Source: 70-18 sp041691815
GTDB taxonomy: Bacteria; Pseudomonadota; Alphaproteobacteria; Acetobacterales; Acetobacteraceae
DNA: 15,597 nucleotides
Assembly (NCBI GenBank): GCA_041691815.1
Contig: JBEPTZ010000104.1
Span: 1-15,597, forward strand
Direction: 5' to 3'
Shown: one piece after another, positions 6,952 to 15,597 of the stretch
Position numbering within the stretch: the first letter of the stretch is position 1
How the letters are laid out: each line of letters starts with the position of its first letter
Program-made: the position numbers and the translations under genes
Notes under the pieces: generated by a model
Database searches by the model: none
The model's input: the letters and a program-made list of their open reading frames with translations, nothing else
What the model was told of the DNA's origin: nothing

Positions 6952-7794
6952 ATGGATATCGCGCATCTGCAGGGCTGGATCGGACGGCAGCAGACCCTGC
7001 GCGATACCGCGACACTGTTTCCGGTGGCCGCCCTGGCCGCCACGCTGGACCGCGACGATAAGCCGCCGGCCGCCGGTGATGCGCTCCCGCCGCTGTGGCA
7101 CTGGCTGTATTTCCTGCCGACCGCCCGCCAGTCCGAACTCGGGCCGGACGGCCATCCGAAACGCGGCGGGTTCCTGCCGCCGGTGCCGCTGCCACGGCGG
7201 ATGTGGGCCGGCGGGCGGTTCAGCTTCCTGCAACCGCTGCGGCTCGGCGAGGCGATCACCCGGGTTTCCACCATCCGCGACGTGTCGATGAAGCAGGGGC
7301 GCAGCGGCACGCTGATTTTCGTGGTGGTGCGCCATGAGGTGTCCGGCGCCGATGGACTGGCGCTGACCGAGGAGCACGACATCGTCTACCGCGAGGCCGC
7401 CGCTCCCGGCGAGGCGCCCCCTGCCCCGCCGATAGCGCCCGCTTCGGCCGCATGGCAGCGCGATATCAAGGTCGATGACGTGCTGCTGTTCCGCTATTCG
7501 GCGCTGACCTTCAACGGCCACCGCATCCATTACGACCGCCGCTACGTGACCACCGAGGAAGGCTATCCCGGTCTGGTCGTGCATGGCCCGCTGCTGGCGA
7601 CCTTGCTGCTCGATCTGCTGCGGCGCCACCATGACGGAGTATTGAAATCATTCAAATTCCGTGCGTTATCGCCAACTTATGATACGACGCCGTTCGCCGT
7701 CTGCGGACAGCCGGGCGCGGATGGCGCGGTGGCGCTGTGGGCGCGGCATCGCAGCGGGGTGCTGGCGATGCAGGCCGAGGCGGTGGTCGCGTAA
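6952..7794 (+). CDS. HTD2 / mesaconyl-C4-CoA hydratase-like double hot-dog protein
   Basis: The 280-residue product looks like a MaoC/HTD2-type double hot-dog hydratase. The N-terminal half (about 44-150) matches the FAS1-dehydratase-like half with LPPLWHWLYFLP (45-56) and PRRMWAGGRF (81-90). The C-terminal half carries the hydratase motif SALTFNGHRIHYD (183-195) and VVHGP (209-213); His190 and Asp195 are the likely catalytic neighbourhood. Characterised relatives include mesaconyl-C4-CoA hydratase and mitochondrial HTD2; which acyl-CoA is used here is not determined. ATG 6952 is 3 bp past the lyase stop with AGGG about 9 bases upstream, so the two genes form one transcription and probably one functional unit. 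Its TAA is only 2 bp from the convergent kinase stop, leaving no room for a separate terminator. Confidence 0.87.
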   Translation: MDIAHLQGWIGRQQTLRDTATLFPVAALAATLDRDDKPPAAGDALPPLWHWLYFLPTARQSELGPDGHPKRGGFLPPVPLPRRMWAGGRFSFLQPLRLGEAITRVSTIRDVSMKQGRSGTLIFVVVRHEVSGADGLALTEEHDIVYREAAAPGEAPPAPPIAPASAAWQRDIKVDDVLLFRYSALTFNGHRIHYDRRYVTTEEGYPGLVVHGPLLATLLLDLLRRHHDGVLKSFKFRALSPTYDTTPFAVCGQPGADGAVALWARHRSGVLAMQAEAVVA

Positions 7795-7796
7795 CG

Positions 7797-10073
<2,277 letters not shown>

Positions 10074-10218
10074 TTCGTCGCAGCACCTCTTGCAGTGCGC
10101 CCGCGCAGGGTGGGCAGAACCGTCAGGCTGCTATCAATGAGGCGGGAAAATCAAGTATCGCTGGCGGTGAATCGCGCGCAACGTTTCGTGTGCTGCGGCG
10201 CGGCAGCGCAAGAGAAAG

Positions 10219-10303
10219 TGGTGCGGGCGGTCGGAATCGAACCGACACTCCTTGCGGAACCGGATTTTGAGTCCGGCGCGTCTACCAGTTCCACCACGCC
10301 CGC
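10219..10303 (-). tRNA. tRNA-Leu (CAA anticodon)
   Basis: The full cloverleaf reads on the minus strand: acceptor GCGGGCG pairing with CGCCCGC, anticodon stem CCGGA/TCCGG around loop CTCAAAA (anticodon CAA at 10269-10267), a long class II variable arm, T arm GTCGG/CCGAC around TTCGATT, discriminator A and an encoded CCA. The class II variable arm and CAA anticodon identify leucine (TTG codon). A T-rich stretch follows the 3' end. Confidence 0.97.
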
Positions 10304-10315
10304 ATCGGCGCGCTG

Positions 10316-10343
10316 GGTATCATGCGGGCGGGGCGGTTGCCAA
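10316..10343 (-). promoter_or_regulatory. Possible promoter of tRNA-Leu
   Basis: On the minus strand TTGGCA (10343-10338) is followed after 16 bases by GATACC (10321-10316), which would start RNA a few bases before the mature tRNA 5' end at 10303. The -10 match is modest. Confidence 0.3.
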
Positions 10344-10350
10344 GCGGTTC

Positions 10351-10383
10351 ATACCAAGGCTCGCTGATCGCGACCCTTGCTAT
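10351..10383. repeat. Degenerate hairpin, member of the ATACCAARGCTCGCTG repeat family
   Basis: The 14-base arms ATACCAAGGCTCGC and GCGACCCTTGCTAT surround TGATC, and pair with two mismatches. The first 18 bases match ATACCAARGCTCGCTGRT, which recurs at the perfect inverted repeat 42 bp further on. It lies between the tRNA promoter area and the serine hydrolase. Confidence 0.65.
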
Positions 10384-10424
10384 GACTCTCGTTTGGCGCG
10401 CCGCCACCCGCCAGCCCGGCGCGC

Positions 10425-10477
10425 GATACCAAAGCTCGCTGGTGACGGAAGAGTCGTCACCAGCGAGCTTTGGTATC
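10425..10477. repeat. Perfect 23-bp inverted repeat at the serine hydrolase 3' end
   Basis: The arms 10425-10447 and 10455-10477 are perfectly complementary over 23 bases around the 7-base loop GAAGAGT. The arms begin with GATACCAAAGCTCGCTGG. A further GC hairpin, GCGCGCC (10396-10402) with GGCGCGC (10418-10424), abuts its left side. The right arm supplies two bases of the TGA stop (10476-10478) of the serine hydrolase. In RNA this would be a very stable 3' stem-loop, but no U tract follows in either direction, so a REP/MITE-like element with a transcript-protecting or terminating side effect is more likely than a classical terminator. Confidence 0.85.
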
Positions 10478-11690
10478 AGTCGATGATCGCCTGGTAGGTG
10501 AGCACGCGCAGTTCGCGGCGGATCGGGTAGGTGCTGCTGGGCATCAACTGGGTGAGCAGCACCACCGCCATGTCCTCGGCCGGGTCGCACCAGAACGCGG
10601 TGCTGGCAGCACCACCCCAGGCATATTCGCCGGGCGAGCCGAGAATCTGCGCCCGCGCCGGGTCCAGCGTGACCGAGAAGCCGAGGCCGAAGCCAATGCC
10701 GGCATAGTTCGACTCGCTGAAGCGCGGCATGCCCATCGCCGCCATATCGCCGTCCAGGTGGTTGGAGGTCATCAACTCCACGGTCTTGCGGCCAAGCAGG
10801 CGGGTGCCGTCCAGTTCGCCCTCGTTCAGCATCATGGCGCAGAACCGCAGATAGTCGGCGGCGGTCGAGGTCAGGCCGCCACCGCCGGAGCATACCGCGG
10901 GGTGGGCGGCGAAGCGGCTGGTTGCCGGCTCGTCGAACTGCAGCAGCGCGCCGGTCTTGGGGTGGCGGACGTAGTTGGCGGCAAAGCGGGCGATCTTGTC
11001 CGGCGTGACGTGGAAACCGGTATCGGCCATGCCGAGCGGGCCGAGCACCCGGCTGGCGAGGAATTCGTGGAACGGCTGGCCGGAGATCACCTCGACCAGC
11101 CGGCCGAGCACGTCGGTGGCGATCGAGTAGTTCCATTCGGCACCTGGCTGGGCGATCAGCGGGCAGGCAGCGGCGAGGTCGACCACCTCGGCGAGGGTCT
11201 TGTCGCTGGTCTGGAAATCGACGCCGGTGTCGCGGTACATCGCATCCACCCCGCTCGACTCCATGAAGCCGTAGGTGAGGCCGGAAGTGTGGGTCAGCAG
11301 GTCGCGAAACGTGATGTCGCGCATCGCCGGCACGGTTTCCAGCTTGCCGCGGCTGCCGCCGGTGGCCACGCGCTGGTGGGCGAAGGCGGGCAGGAATCGG
11401 GTGATCGGGTCGTCGAGCTGGAAGCGACCCTCCTCGTACAGCATCATGATGGCGGTGCTGGTGAGCGGCTTGGTCATCGAATAGATGCGCACGATGGTCG
11501 AGGCGTCGAACGCCGTGCCGCGCGCCAGGTCGGATTTGCCAGTGGCGCGGGAATAGGCCAGCTGGCCGCGCCGCAGCACGTTGACCGAGAGGCCGGCGAG
11601 CTTGCCGTCGGCCACCAGCCGGTCCATCCAGCCATCGATGCGCGATAGGCGTTCGGTTGAAAGACCAACGTCTTCCGGGGTGGTGCTCAT
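10476..11690 (-). CDS. Serine hydrolase of the beta-lactamase / family VIII esterase fold
   Basis: The 404-residue protein of the class C beta-lactamase/penicillin-binding-protein-like fold has nucleophile Ser71 in SMTK (71-74, with general base Lys74), Tyr188 in the YSI triad (188-190), and the third motif WGG (358-360) in place of HxG/KTG. Flanking family features are LLTHTSGL (131-138) and SGGGGLTSTAADYLRF (268-283). There is no signal peptide, which together with the WGG motif fits family VIII carboxylesterases better than a secreted beta-lactamase. The substrate is unknown and no antibiotic-resistance role should be assumed. ATG 11690 is preferred (AAGG 8 bases upstream, normal N-terminus); the open frame runs on to 11768 but those codons look non-coding. 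Its stop overlaps the perfect inverted repeat. Confidence 0.92.
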   Translation of the reverse strand: MSTTPEDVGLSTERLSRIDGWMDRLVADGKLAGLSVNVLRRGQLAYSRATGKSDLARGTAFDASTIVRIYSMTKPLTSTAIMMLYEEGRFQLDDPITRFLPAFAHQRVATGGSRGKLETVPAMRDITFRDLLTHTSGLTYGFMESSGVDAMYRDTGVDFQTSDKTLAEVVDLAAACPLIAQPGAEWNYSIATDVLGRLVEVISGQPFHEFLASRVLGPLGMADTGFHVTPDKIARFAANYVRHPKTGALLQFDEPATSRFAAHPAVCSGGGGLTSTAADYLRFCAMMLNEGELDGTRLLGRKTVELMTSNHLDGDMAAMGMPRFSESNYAGIGFGLGFSVTLDPARAQILGSPGEYAWGGAASTAFWCDPAEDMAVVLLTQLMPSSTYPIRRELRVLTYQAIID

Positions 11691-11773
11691 GCGGATCGCC
11701 TTACCTGGGGAGTTCACGGAACCTGCACTCCGCCACCGGTCACGGCAAGCAGGGCGGCGGGAGTGCAATGGAC

Positions 11774-11812
11774 AAAAAGTTTTTTTGCTTCTTTTTGTTC
11801 ACAAAAAGAAGG
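11774..11812 (-). repeat. AT-rich gene-end hairpin repeat, copy 2
   Basis: Same element as at 3-42 and 15381-15422. On the amidase strand, right after the amidase TAA (11815-11817), come CTTCTTTTTGT (11811-11801), GA, ACAAAAAGAAG (11798-11788), C, seven A and CTTTTTGTCC. The stem is perfect. It fills the spacer between the amidase and the downstream serine hydrolase (124 bp), as expected if it ends or insulates the amidase transcript. Confidence 0.8.
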
Positions 11813-11814
11813 CC

Positions 11815-13086
11815 TTACTGCTGGATCGCGGCACTGACCCATTGCGCCCAGGCGAGCACCCGGCGGTCATCACCGATCCGCCCGACAATCTGGATTCCCA
11901 GCGGCAGCCCGCTCGGCCCGAGCCCGGCCGGCACCGTGACGCAAGGCACATGCAGCGACGTCCAGATCGAATTGAAGGCGGCATCGCCGGTCGAGTCCAG
12001 CCCGTGCGGCGCCTCGCCGGGGGCGGCAGGGGTCAGCAGGATGTCGCAATCGCCCATTGCGGCGGCAAAACCTGTCTGCAGGCTGGCGAAGCTGGCGCGG
12101 GCATCGGCCAGCGCCTGCGGCCCCTGGGCGAGGCCCCAGTCCAGCCGCTCGCGCAGCCCGTCGCTGATGCCGTCGCGGGCGCAGAGCAGTTCCCAGCCCA
12201 TTGAGGCGGCGCTTTCGGCGTTCATCAGGATCGGGTGCGCGTCGACCAGCGCGGCATAGCCGGGCGGCAACTCCTGGTCGGCGACGCGGGCGCCGGCGCG
12301 GCCCAGCGCGGTGGCGGCGCGCTGCATCAGGGCCACGGTTTCCGGCGCCGCCAGCGCCCAGACCGGCGAGCGGCACAGGCCGATGCGCGGCGCCGCGCCC
12401 GGCCTGGCGTCGGGGTCGCCGAGGTCGATGCCGGCCACGGCGCCGGCGAACAGCGCACAATCGGCGACGCTGCGCGCCATGACCCCGATGGTGTCGAGGT
12501 TTTCCGACATCACCTTCATGCCGTGGCGCGCAATGGTACCGAAGCTGGGCTTGTAGCCGACCACGCCGCAGAACGCCGCCGGGCGGATCACGCTGCCGCC
12601 GGTCTGGGTGCCGAAGGCCAGCGGGAACATGCCGGCCGCCACCCCGGCCGCCGAGCCGCTGCTGGAGCCACCCGGGGTATGGGCGGGGTTCACCGGGTTG
12701 GTGGTGGGGCCGGGCCGGCGGGTGGCGAATTCGGTGGTGACGGTCTTGCCGGCCAGCACGCCGCCGGCGGCACGCGCCCAGGCGACCGCGGCGGCATCGG
12801 CGCGCGGGCGGTAGCCGGCCCAGATTTCGGAGCCATATTCACTTGCATAATCCGCGGTATCCAGAACGTCCTTCACTCCGATCGGCAGGCCATGCAGCAC
12901 GCCTTGCCGGGCGGTGCGGGCGGCCGCGCGGGCCTGCTCGGCGTTGAATGCCGCGAATGCCCGCACCACTGGCTCGCGCGCGGCGATGCGCTCCAGGCAG
13001 GCCTCCATCAGGGTCACGGCATCCAGCTTGCCGGCGCGGATGCGGGCGGCGGCAACGGTCGCGGTAAGGTCGGCGATCTCGGACAT
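11815..13086 (-). CDS. Amidase-signature family enzyme
   Basis: The 423-residue member of the amidase signature superfamily (GatA-like, fatty acid amide hydrolase-like) has the Ser-cisSer-Lys triad visible: Lys72 in GVKDV, the cis-serine within GGSSSGSAAG (139-148) and the nucleophile Ser165 in GTQTGGSVIRPA (159-170). This is the amide-bond hydrolase core. The length is a little shorter than GatA, and no gatC or gatB is adjacent, so a stand-alone amidase is more likely than the Glu-tRNA amidotransferase subunit. ATG 13086 has AGGAG 8 bases upstream; the frame is open to 13548 but the extra translation is low-complexity and overlaps the plus-strand gene. It diverges from the 13153 gene across 66 bp, and ends at AT-rich repeat copy 2. 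Confidence 0.93.
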   Translation of the reverse strand: MSEIADLTATVAAARIRAGKLDAVTLMEACLERIAAREPVVRAFAAFNAEQARAAARTARQGVLHGLPIGVKDVLDTADYASEYGSEIWAGYRPRADAAAVAWARAAGGVLAGKTVTTEFATRRPGPTTNPVNPAHTPGGSSSGSAAGVAAGMFPLAFGTQTGGSVIRPAAFCGVVGYKPSFGTIARHGMKVMSENLDTIGVMARSVADCALFAGAVAGIDLGDPDARPGAAPRIGLCRSPVWALAAPETVALMQRAATALGRAGARVADQELPPGYAALVDAHPILMNAESAASMGWELLCARDGISDGLRERLDWGLAQGPQALADARASFASLQTGFAAAMGDCDILLTPAAPGEAPHGLDSTGDAAFNSIWTSLHVPCVTVPAGLGPSGLPLGIQIVGRIGDDRRVLAWAQWVSAAIQQ

Positions 13087-13152
13087 CGGGCGCACTCCTG
13101 AAATGTTGCCGACAGGGTGGCGCGGCACGGCGCGACAGTCCATCCTGCCTGC

Positions 13153-13680
13153 ATGGAGAACGCAGCGGAAAGCGAGTTCGTGCAAGTGCGCGGCGCCGAG
13201 GACGGGGCGGTGACGTATCTGGTCGGCCTGCCGCCCGAGGCGCTGCCGGCGGTGCGGGCGCGTGACCTGGCAGCGGCGTGGGACGCGGCGCGGGCGGCGG
13301 CGATCGGCGAGGCCTGGGGGCAGACCAGGCTGTTCCGCTTCCGCCGCGCCGACGGCAGCTTCACCGACCTGGCGCTGACCGACCGCGATGCCTGCTGCTG
13401 GGCCCGCGCGGTGGACGCCACCGCCGATATGAGCCGGCCGTACGGGCTGGCGCTGTGCCTCAGGCTGCTGGCGCTGGTGGACTTGCTGGGTCGTGCGCCC
13501 TGGGCCGCCGGGCTGTTCCAGTTGAAACGCGACGGCGCCGCGCTGCATCCCGAGGCGCTGCGCGCCGCCGCCAGCGCACCCTTGACGGCACAGGGCCGTT
13601 TCGACGACACCGCGTTGCGCGAGCGGCTGCGCCCGCTGACCCTCGCCGCCCCCTTTCCGTCTTCAGGAGCCCGCGCATGA
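13153..13680 (+). CDS. Protein of unknown function (175 residues)
   Basis: I do not recognise the family. The product is soluble, without signal peptide or clear membrane span; one leucine-rich helix (GLALCLRLLALVDLLG, about 98-113) is amphipathic to hydrophobic. It has two Cys next to each other in DRDACCWAR. Coding support comes from the ATGA overlap with the following lipoprotein gene and from a frame free of stops up to it. The start is uncertain: ATG 13153 has no good ribosome site; GTG 13180, preceded by GGAAAG, is an alternative. The gene probably forms an operon with the lipoprotein and the MFS gene. Confidence 0.65.
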   Translation: MENAAESEFVQVRGAEDGAVTYLVGLPPEALPAVRARDLAAAWDAARAAAIGEAWGQTRLFRFRRADGSFTDLALTDRDACCWARAVDATADMSRPYGLALCLRLLALVDLLGRAPWAAGLFQLKRDGAALHPEALRAAASAPLTAQGRFDDTALRERLRPLTLAAPFPSSGARA

Positions 13681-14096
13681 CCAATCTCCGGCGCCACCTG
13701 CCCGGCGCCTCGCTGGCGCTGCTGGTCGCCCTCGCCGGTTGCGGCGCGCCGATGTCGCATGGCGAACGGGCGCAGCGTGACGCCTGCCGCGCCCGGGCGG
13801 ATCAGGTCTATTCGACGCAGAATCGCGGCGACGTCTACGAGCAGGACGCCTTCGCCGGCGGCACGCGTGACACGCCGTTCGCCGGCACCAGCGTCTACGC
13901 GGCCAGGAACGAGGCGCTCGGCGGCGTATATGCCCGCGACCAGATGATCGATCGCTGCGTGCGCGGCGCCGCCGGCAATGTCGGCAGCACGCTGGACGGG
14001 GTCGACCCGACCCGCGACACCGCGCCGGCGGCCCCCGTCACGGCACCCAGCCACCGCCCGTCGCCCAACCCGCTGGCCGTGCCGCCGCGCCCCTGA
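13677..14096 (+). CDS. Small predicted lipoprotein of unknown function
   Basis: The 139-residue product has a lipoprotein signal peptide: basic start MTNLRRH, hydrophobic core and lipobox ALAGC with the lipidated Cys22. The mature part is hydrophilic with two further Cys (in RDACRAR and DRCVRG), possibly a disulphide, and a Pro/Ala-rich C-terminal tail. No catalytic motif is seen. The ATG overlaps the stop of the upstream gene (ATGA at 13677-13680), with AGGAG 8 bases upstream, so the two are translationally coupled. The same open frame runs back to 13278 but that part is the shadow of the upstream gene. The MFS gene starts 19 bp downstream. Lipoprotein nature is well supported; role unknown. 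Confidence 0.85.
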   Translation: MTNLRRHLPGASLALLVALAGCGAPMSHGERAQRDACRARADQVYSTQNRGDVYEQDAFAGGTRDTPFAGTSVYAARNEALGGVYARDQMIDRCVRGAAGNVGSTLDGVDPTRDTAPAAPVTAPSHRPSPNPLAVPPRP

Positions 14097-14115
14097 ATAG
14101 CGGCACACCCGACGC

Positions 14116-15343
14116 ATGGCCGATACCTCCGGCATTCGCGCGGTGCTGTCGCGGCGCAACACCCGCATCTACTACGGCGGCAGCCTGCTGTCCTGGACCG
14201 GGCTGTGGGTGCAGAAGATCGCGGTGGACTGGCTGGTCTGGGAACTGACCCATTCGCCGCTATGGGTCGGCATCATGGCGTTCTGCAACCTGGCACCCTC
14301 GGTCATCGTCTCGCCGTTCGCCGGCGCCTGGGCCGACCGGGTTGACCGCATCCGGCTCACCGTCTCCACCCAGTTGTTCACAGCACTGCATGCCGCCACT
14401 CTCGCCGTGCTGACGCTGTCCGGGCTGATCCGAATACATCGCCACCCTGGAGGTGCTGCTGGGCACTGCCCAGGCGTTCGCCCAGCCGGTGCGCCAGACG
14501 CTGGTGCCGGGCATGGTGCCGCGCGCCGAGCTGCCCGGCGCGGTGGCGCTGAATTCGCTGTGCTACAATCTCGCCCGCTCGCTGGGGCCGGGAATCGGCG
14601 GGCTGATCGTGGCGGTGGCCGGCGTGGTGCCGGCGATGCTGGTCAACTGCGCGGCCTATCTGTTCGCCAGCGTCACGCTGCCGTGGATCCGGCTCGACCC
14701 GGAGGCGCGGCGCGGCCATGCCTCCGGCGGCAGCGTGCTGCGCGAGGTGATCGACGGCTTCGTCTACGTCGCCCGCCACCCCGGCATGGGGCCGCTGTTC
14801 CTGTTCGCCGGCCTGATCGGCGTGCTGATCCGCCCGGTGCAGGAGATGCTGCCGCCGTATATCGACCGGCTGTTCCACCAGGGCGCCGGCGGGCTGGCCA
14901 CCGTCTCCAGCGTGATCGGGCTAGCAGCGCTGGCCGGCGGCCTGCTGATCGCGCTGCGCGGCCGGCTGACCGGGCTCACCAAGCTCGCGATGCTGGCCGG
15001 CGTGGTGATGGTGGTGGCGGTGGCCGGCTTCGTTGCCACCGAGCATTTCGGCTTCGCGCTGGTCTGCGCCGCCACGCTGGGGGGTGCGACCACGATGCAC
15101 GGCATCGCGGTGCAGACGCTGCTGCAGACCTCCACCGCCGGGCACATGCTGGGCCGGGTGCTGAGCCTGTGGGGGATGATCGGCCGTGCCGCGCCGGCAC
15201 TGGGTGCGGTGGTCTACGGCATGGTCGGCGAATATGCCGGGCTGCAATGGCCGGTGCTGCTGGGCACACTGCTGGCCGCCGCCGCCTGCCTCGTGGTGCT
15301 GCGACGGCTGCCGCGCATCGCCCGGTCGCTGGAGGTCGGCTGA
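14116..15343 (+). pseudogene. MFS transporter (MFS_3/EntS-like exporter), frameshifted
   Basis: The sequence clearly encodes a 12-helix major facilitator, but in two frames. Codons from 14116 give MADTSGIRAVLSRRNTRIYY, helices 1-3 and motif A as GAWADRVDRIRL, up to SGLI (14430). From 14432 the +1 frame continues EYIATLEVLLGTAQAFAQ and the remaining helices to a TGA at 15341-15343. Removing one C at 14430/14431 restores a 408-residue protein, the normal family size. Uncorrected, the first frame happens to stay open to 15369, giving 417 residues whose last three quarters are Arg/Gly-rich nonsense. No other lesion is seen, so this is a very recent mutation or a sequence error. Substrate unknown; related exporters move siderophores or drugs. 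It is third in a likely operon after the lipoprotein. Confidence 0.88.
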
Positions 15344-15380
15344 TGCGGTCGGGTATTCTGCTGCTGTGAAGCAAGAAAAA

Positions 15381-15422
15381 GTCTTCGTTTTGTGAACAAA
15401 AAGAAGCAAAAAAACTTCATCC
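15381..15422 (+). repeat. AT-rich gene-end hairpin repeat, copy 3
   Basis: Downstream of the MFS stop, on the same strand as that gene: left arm CTTCGTTTTGT (15383-15393), GA, right arm ACAAAAAGAAG (15396-15406), then C, seven A and CTTCATCC. One stem base differs from copies 1 and 2 and gives a G/A mismatch, without a compensating change. The bases just before it (GAAGCAAGAA) resemble those after the pirin stop. Confidence 0.8.
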
Positions 15423-15514
15423 GGCGCTGCGCGCGCAGGTGGCGGTAGCGGAGCCGCGCTGGCGAACCCGGCGTCGTCCCACACGCTGGGGCGTGAAAAC
15501 TTCGCGCCCTCCGC

Positions 15515-15536
15515 TCCGCCAAGGTTGCAAGGCGGA
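15515..15536. terminator. Weak hairpin in the terminal spacer
   Basis: TCCGCC (15515-15520) and GGCGGA (15531-15536) form a 6-bp stem with a 10-base loop, about 16 bp past the stop of the partial minus-strand frame. No U tract follows, so this is only a possibility. Confidence 0.2.
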
Positions 15537-15551
15537 TAAAGTTTTTCCTGC

Positions 15552-15597
15552 TTACCCAGGATAGTCAGCCAGTTTGAGAAGGCGGTAAGGCATCGGG
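15552..15597 (-). CDS. Possible 3' end of a minus-strand gene (partial)
   Basis: A minus-strand frame enters from the window edge and ends PMPYRLLKLADYPG then TAA (15552-15554). The 14 residues look protein-like. The bases after the stop, AAGCAGGAAAAACTTTATCC, echo the tail of the AT-rich gene-end repeat found after the pirin and MFS genes, which supports a gene end here. It is too short to name a family. Confidence 0.35.
   Translation of the reverse strand, partial: PMPYRLLKLADYPG

Noticed and set aside
5608..7632. 674-codon minus-strand open frame antisense to the lyase and hydratase genes
   Set aside because: Its translation is Gln/Arg/His-rich low-complexity with no family motif, while the plus strand carries two well-recognised enzymes; it is a GC-rich shadow frame.
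10282..11136. Minus-strand frame with repeated peptide IPKLAGDDSSVTSELWY
   Set aside because: The repeated peptide is the translation of the palindromic DNA repeat at 10351-10477, not a protein repeat.
10470..11648. 392-codon plus-strand open frame antisense to the serine hydrolase
   Set aside because: Composition-driven shadow; SMTK, YSI and WGG motifs are on the minus strand.
10476..11690. Antibiotic-resistance beta-lactamase
   Set aside because: No signal peptide and a WGG third motif instead of KTG; better read as a family VIII-type serine hydrolase of unknown substrate.
13087..13548. N-terminal extension of the amidase frame to 577 residues
   Set aside because: The extension is low-complexity, overlaps the divergent gene, and ATG 13086 has a proper ribosome site and standard family N-terminus.
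14116..15369. 417-residue intact reading of the MFS gene
   Set aside because: Only the first 105 residues are transporter-like; the rest is the wrong frame of the real transporter.

Overview
The window is GC-rich, densely coded bacterial chromosome. It most likely comes from an alphaproteobacterium of the Rhodospirillales/Acetobacteraceae type. This is an inference from the hfq-hflX pair, the dual-strand small operons, a PEP-CTERM protein and the general protein character; no rRNA or other taxonomic marker is present. I see no CRISPR array, transposase, prophage gene or recognisable defence system. Most genes are ordinary housekeeping or accessory genes, and the most unusual material is non-coding repeats and gene-boundary oddities.

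Layout. 1-1810: two minus-strand genes, an inositol-monophosphatase-family phosphatase followed by a pirin, ending at an AT-rich hairpin repeat (copy 1). 1811-3687: plus strand, an exported PEP-CTERM protein of visibly lower GC than its neighbours, then a membrane fatty-acid-hydroxylase/sterol-desaturase-family protein. Its 3' end overlaps the convergent hflX by 46 bp. 3642-5307: minus-strand hfq-hflX, with hflX apparently starting inside the end of hfq and lacking a standard start codon for its conserved N-terminus. 5308-5598: divergent intergenic region with several small stem-loops. 5599-7794: plus-strand pair of a fumarase/aspartase-superfamily lyase (3-carboxymuconate cycloisomerase-like) and a HTD2/mesaconyl-C4-CoA-hydratase-like hot-dog protein, probably one catabolic operon. 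7797-10073: minus-strand membrane hybrid histidine kinase whose stop codon lies 2 bp from that of the hydratase.

10219-10303 is a minus-strand tRNA-Leu(CAA). 10351-10477 is a cluster of hairpins that includes a perfect 23-bp inverted repeat reaching into the stop codon of a serine hydrolase (10476-11690, minus). Next come AT-rich repeat copy 2 and an amidase-signature enzyme (11815-13086, minus). From 13153 on the plus strand there is an unknown protein, a small lipoprotein whose start overlaps its stop (ATGA), and an MFS exporter that is frameshifted by one base near 14431. AT-rich repeat copy 3 follows, and the last 46 bp look like the 3' end of a minus-strand gene running out of the window.

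The three AT-rich hairpin repeats lie immediately 3' of three unrelated genes and always in the same orientation relative to the gene. This suggests a genome-wide family of gene-end (terminator-like) elements. No other multi-gene system with an obviously new function is visible.
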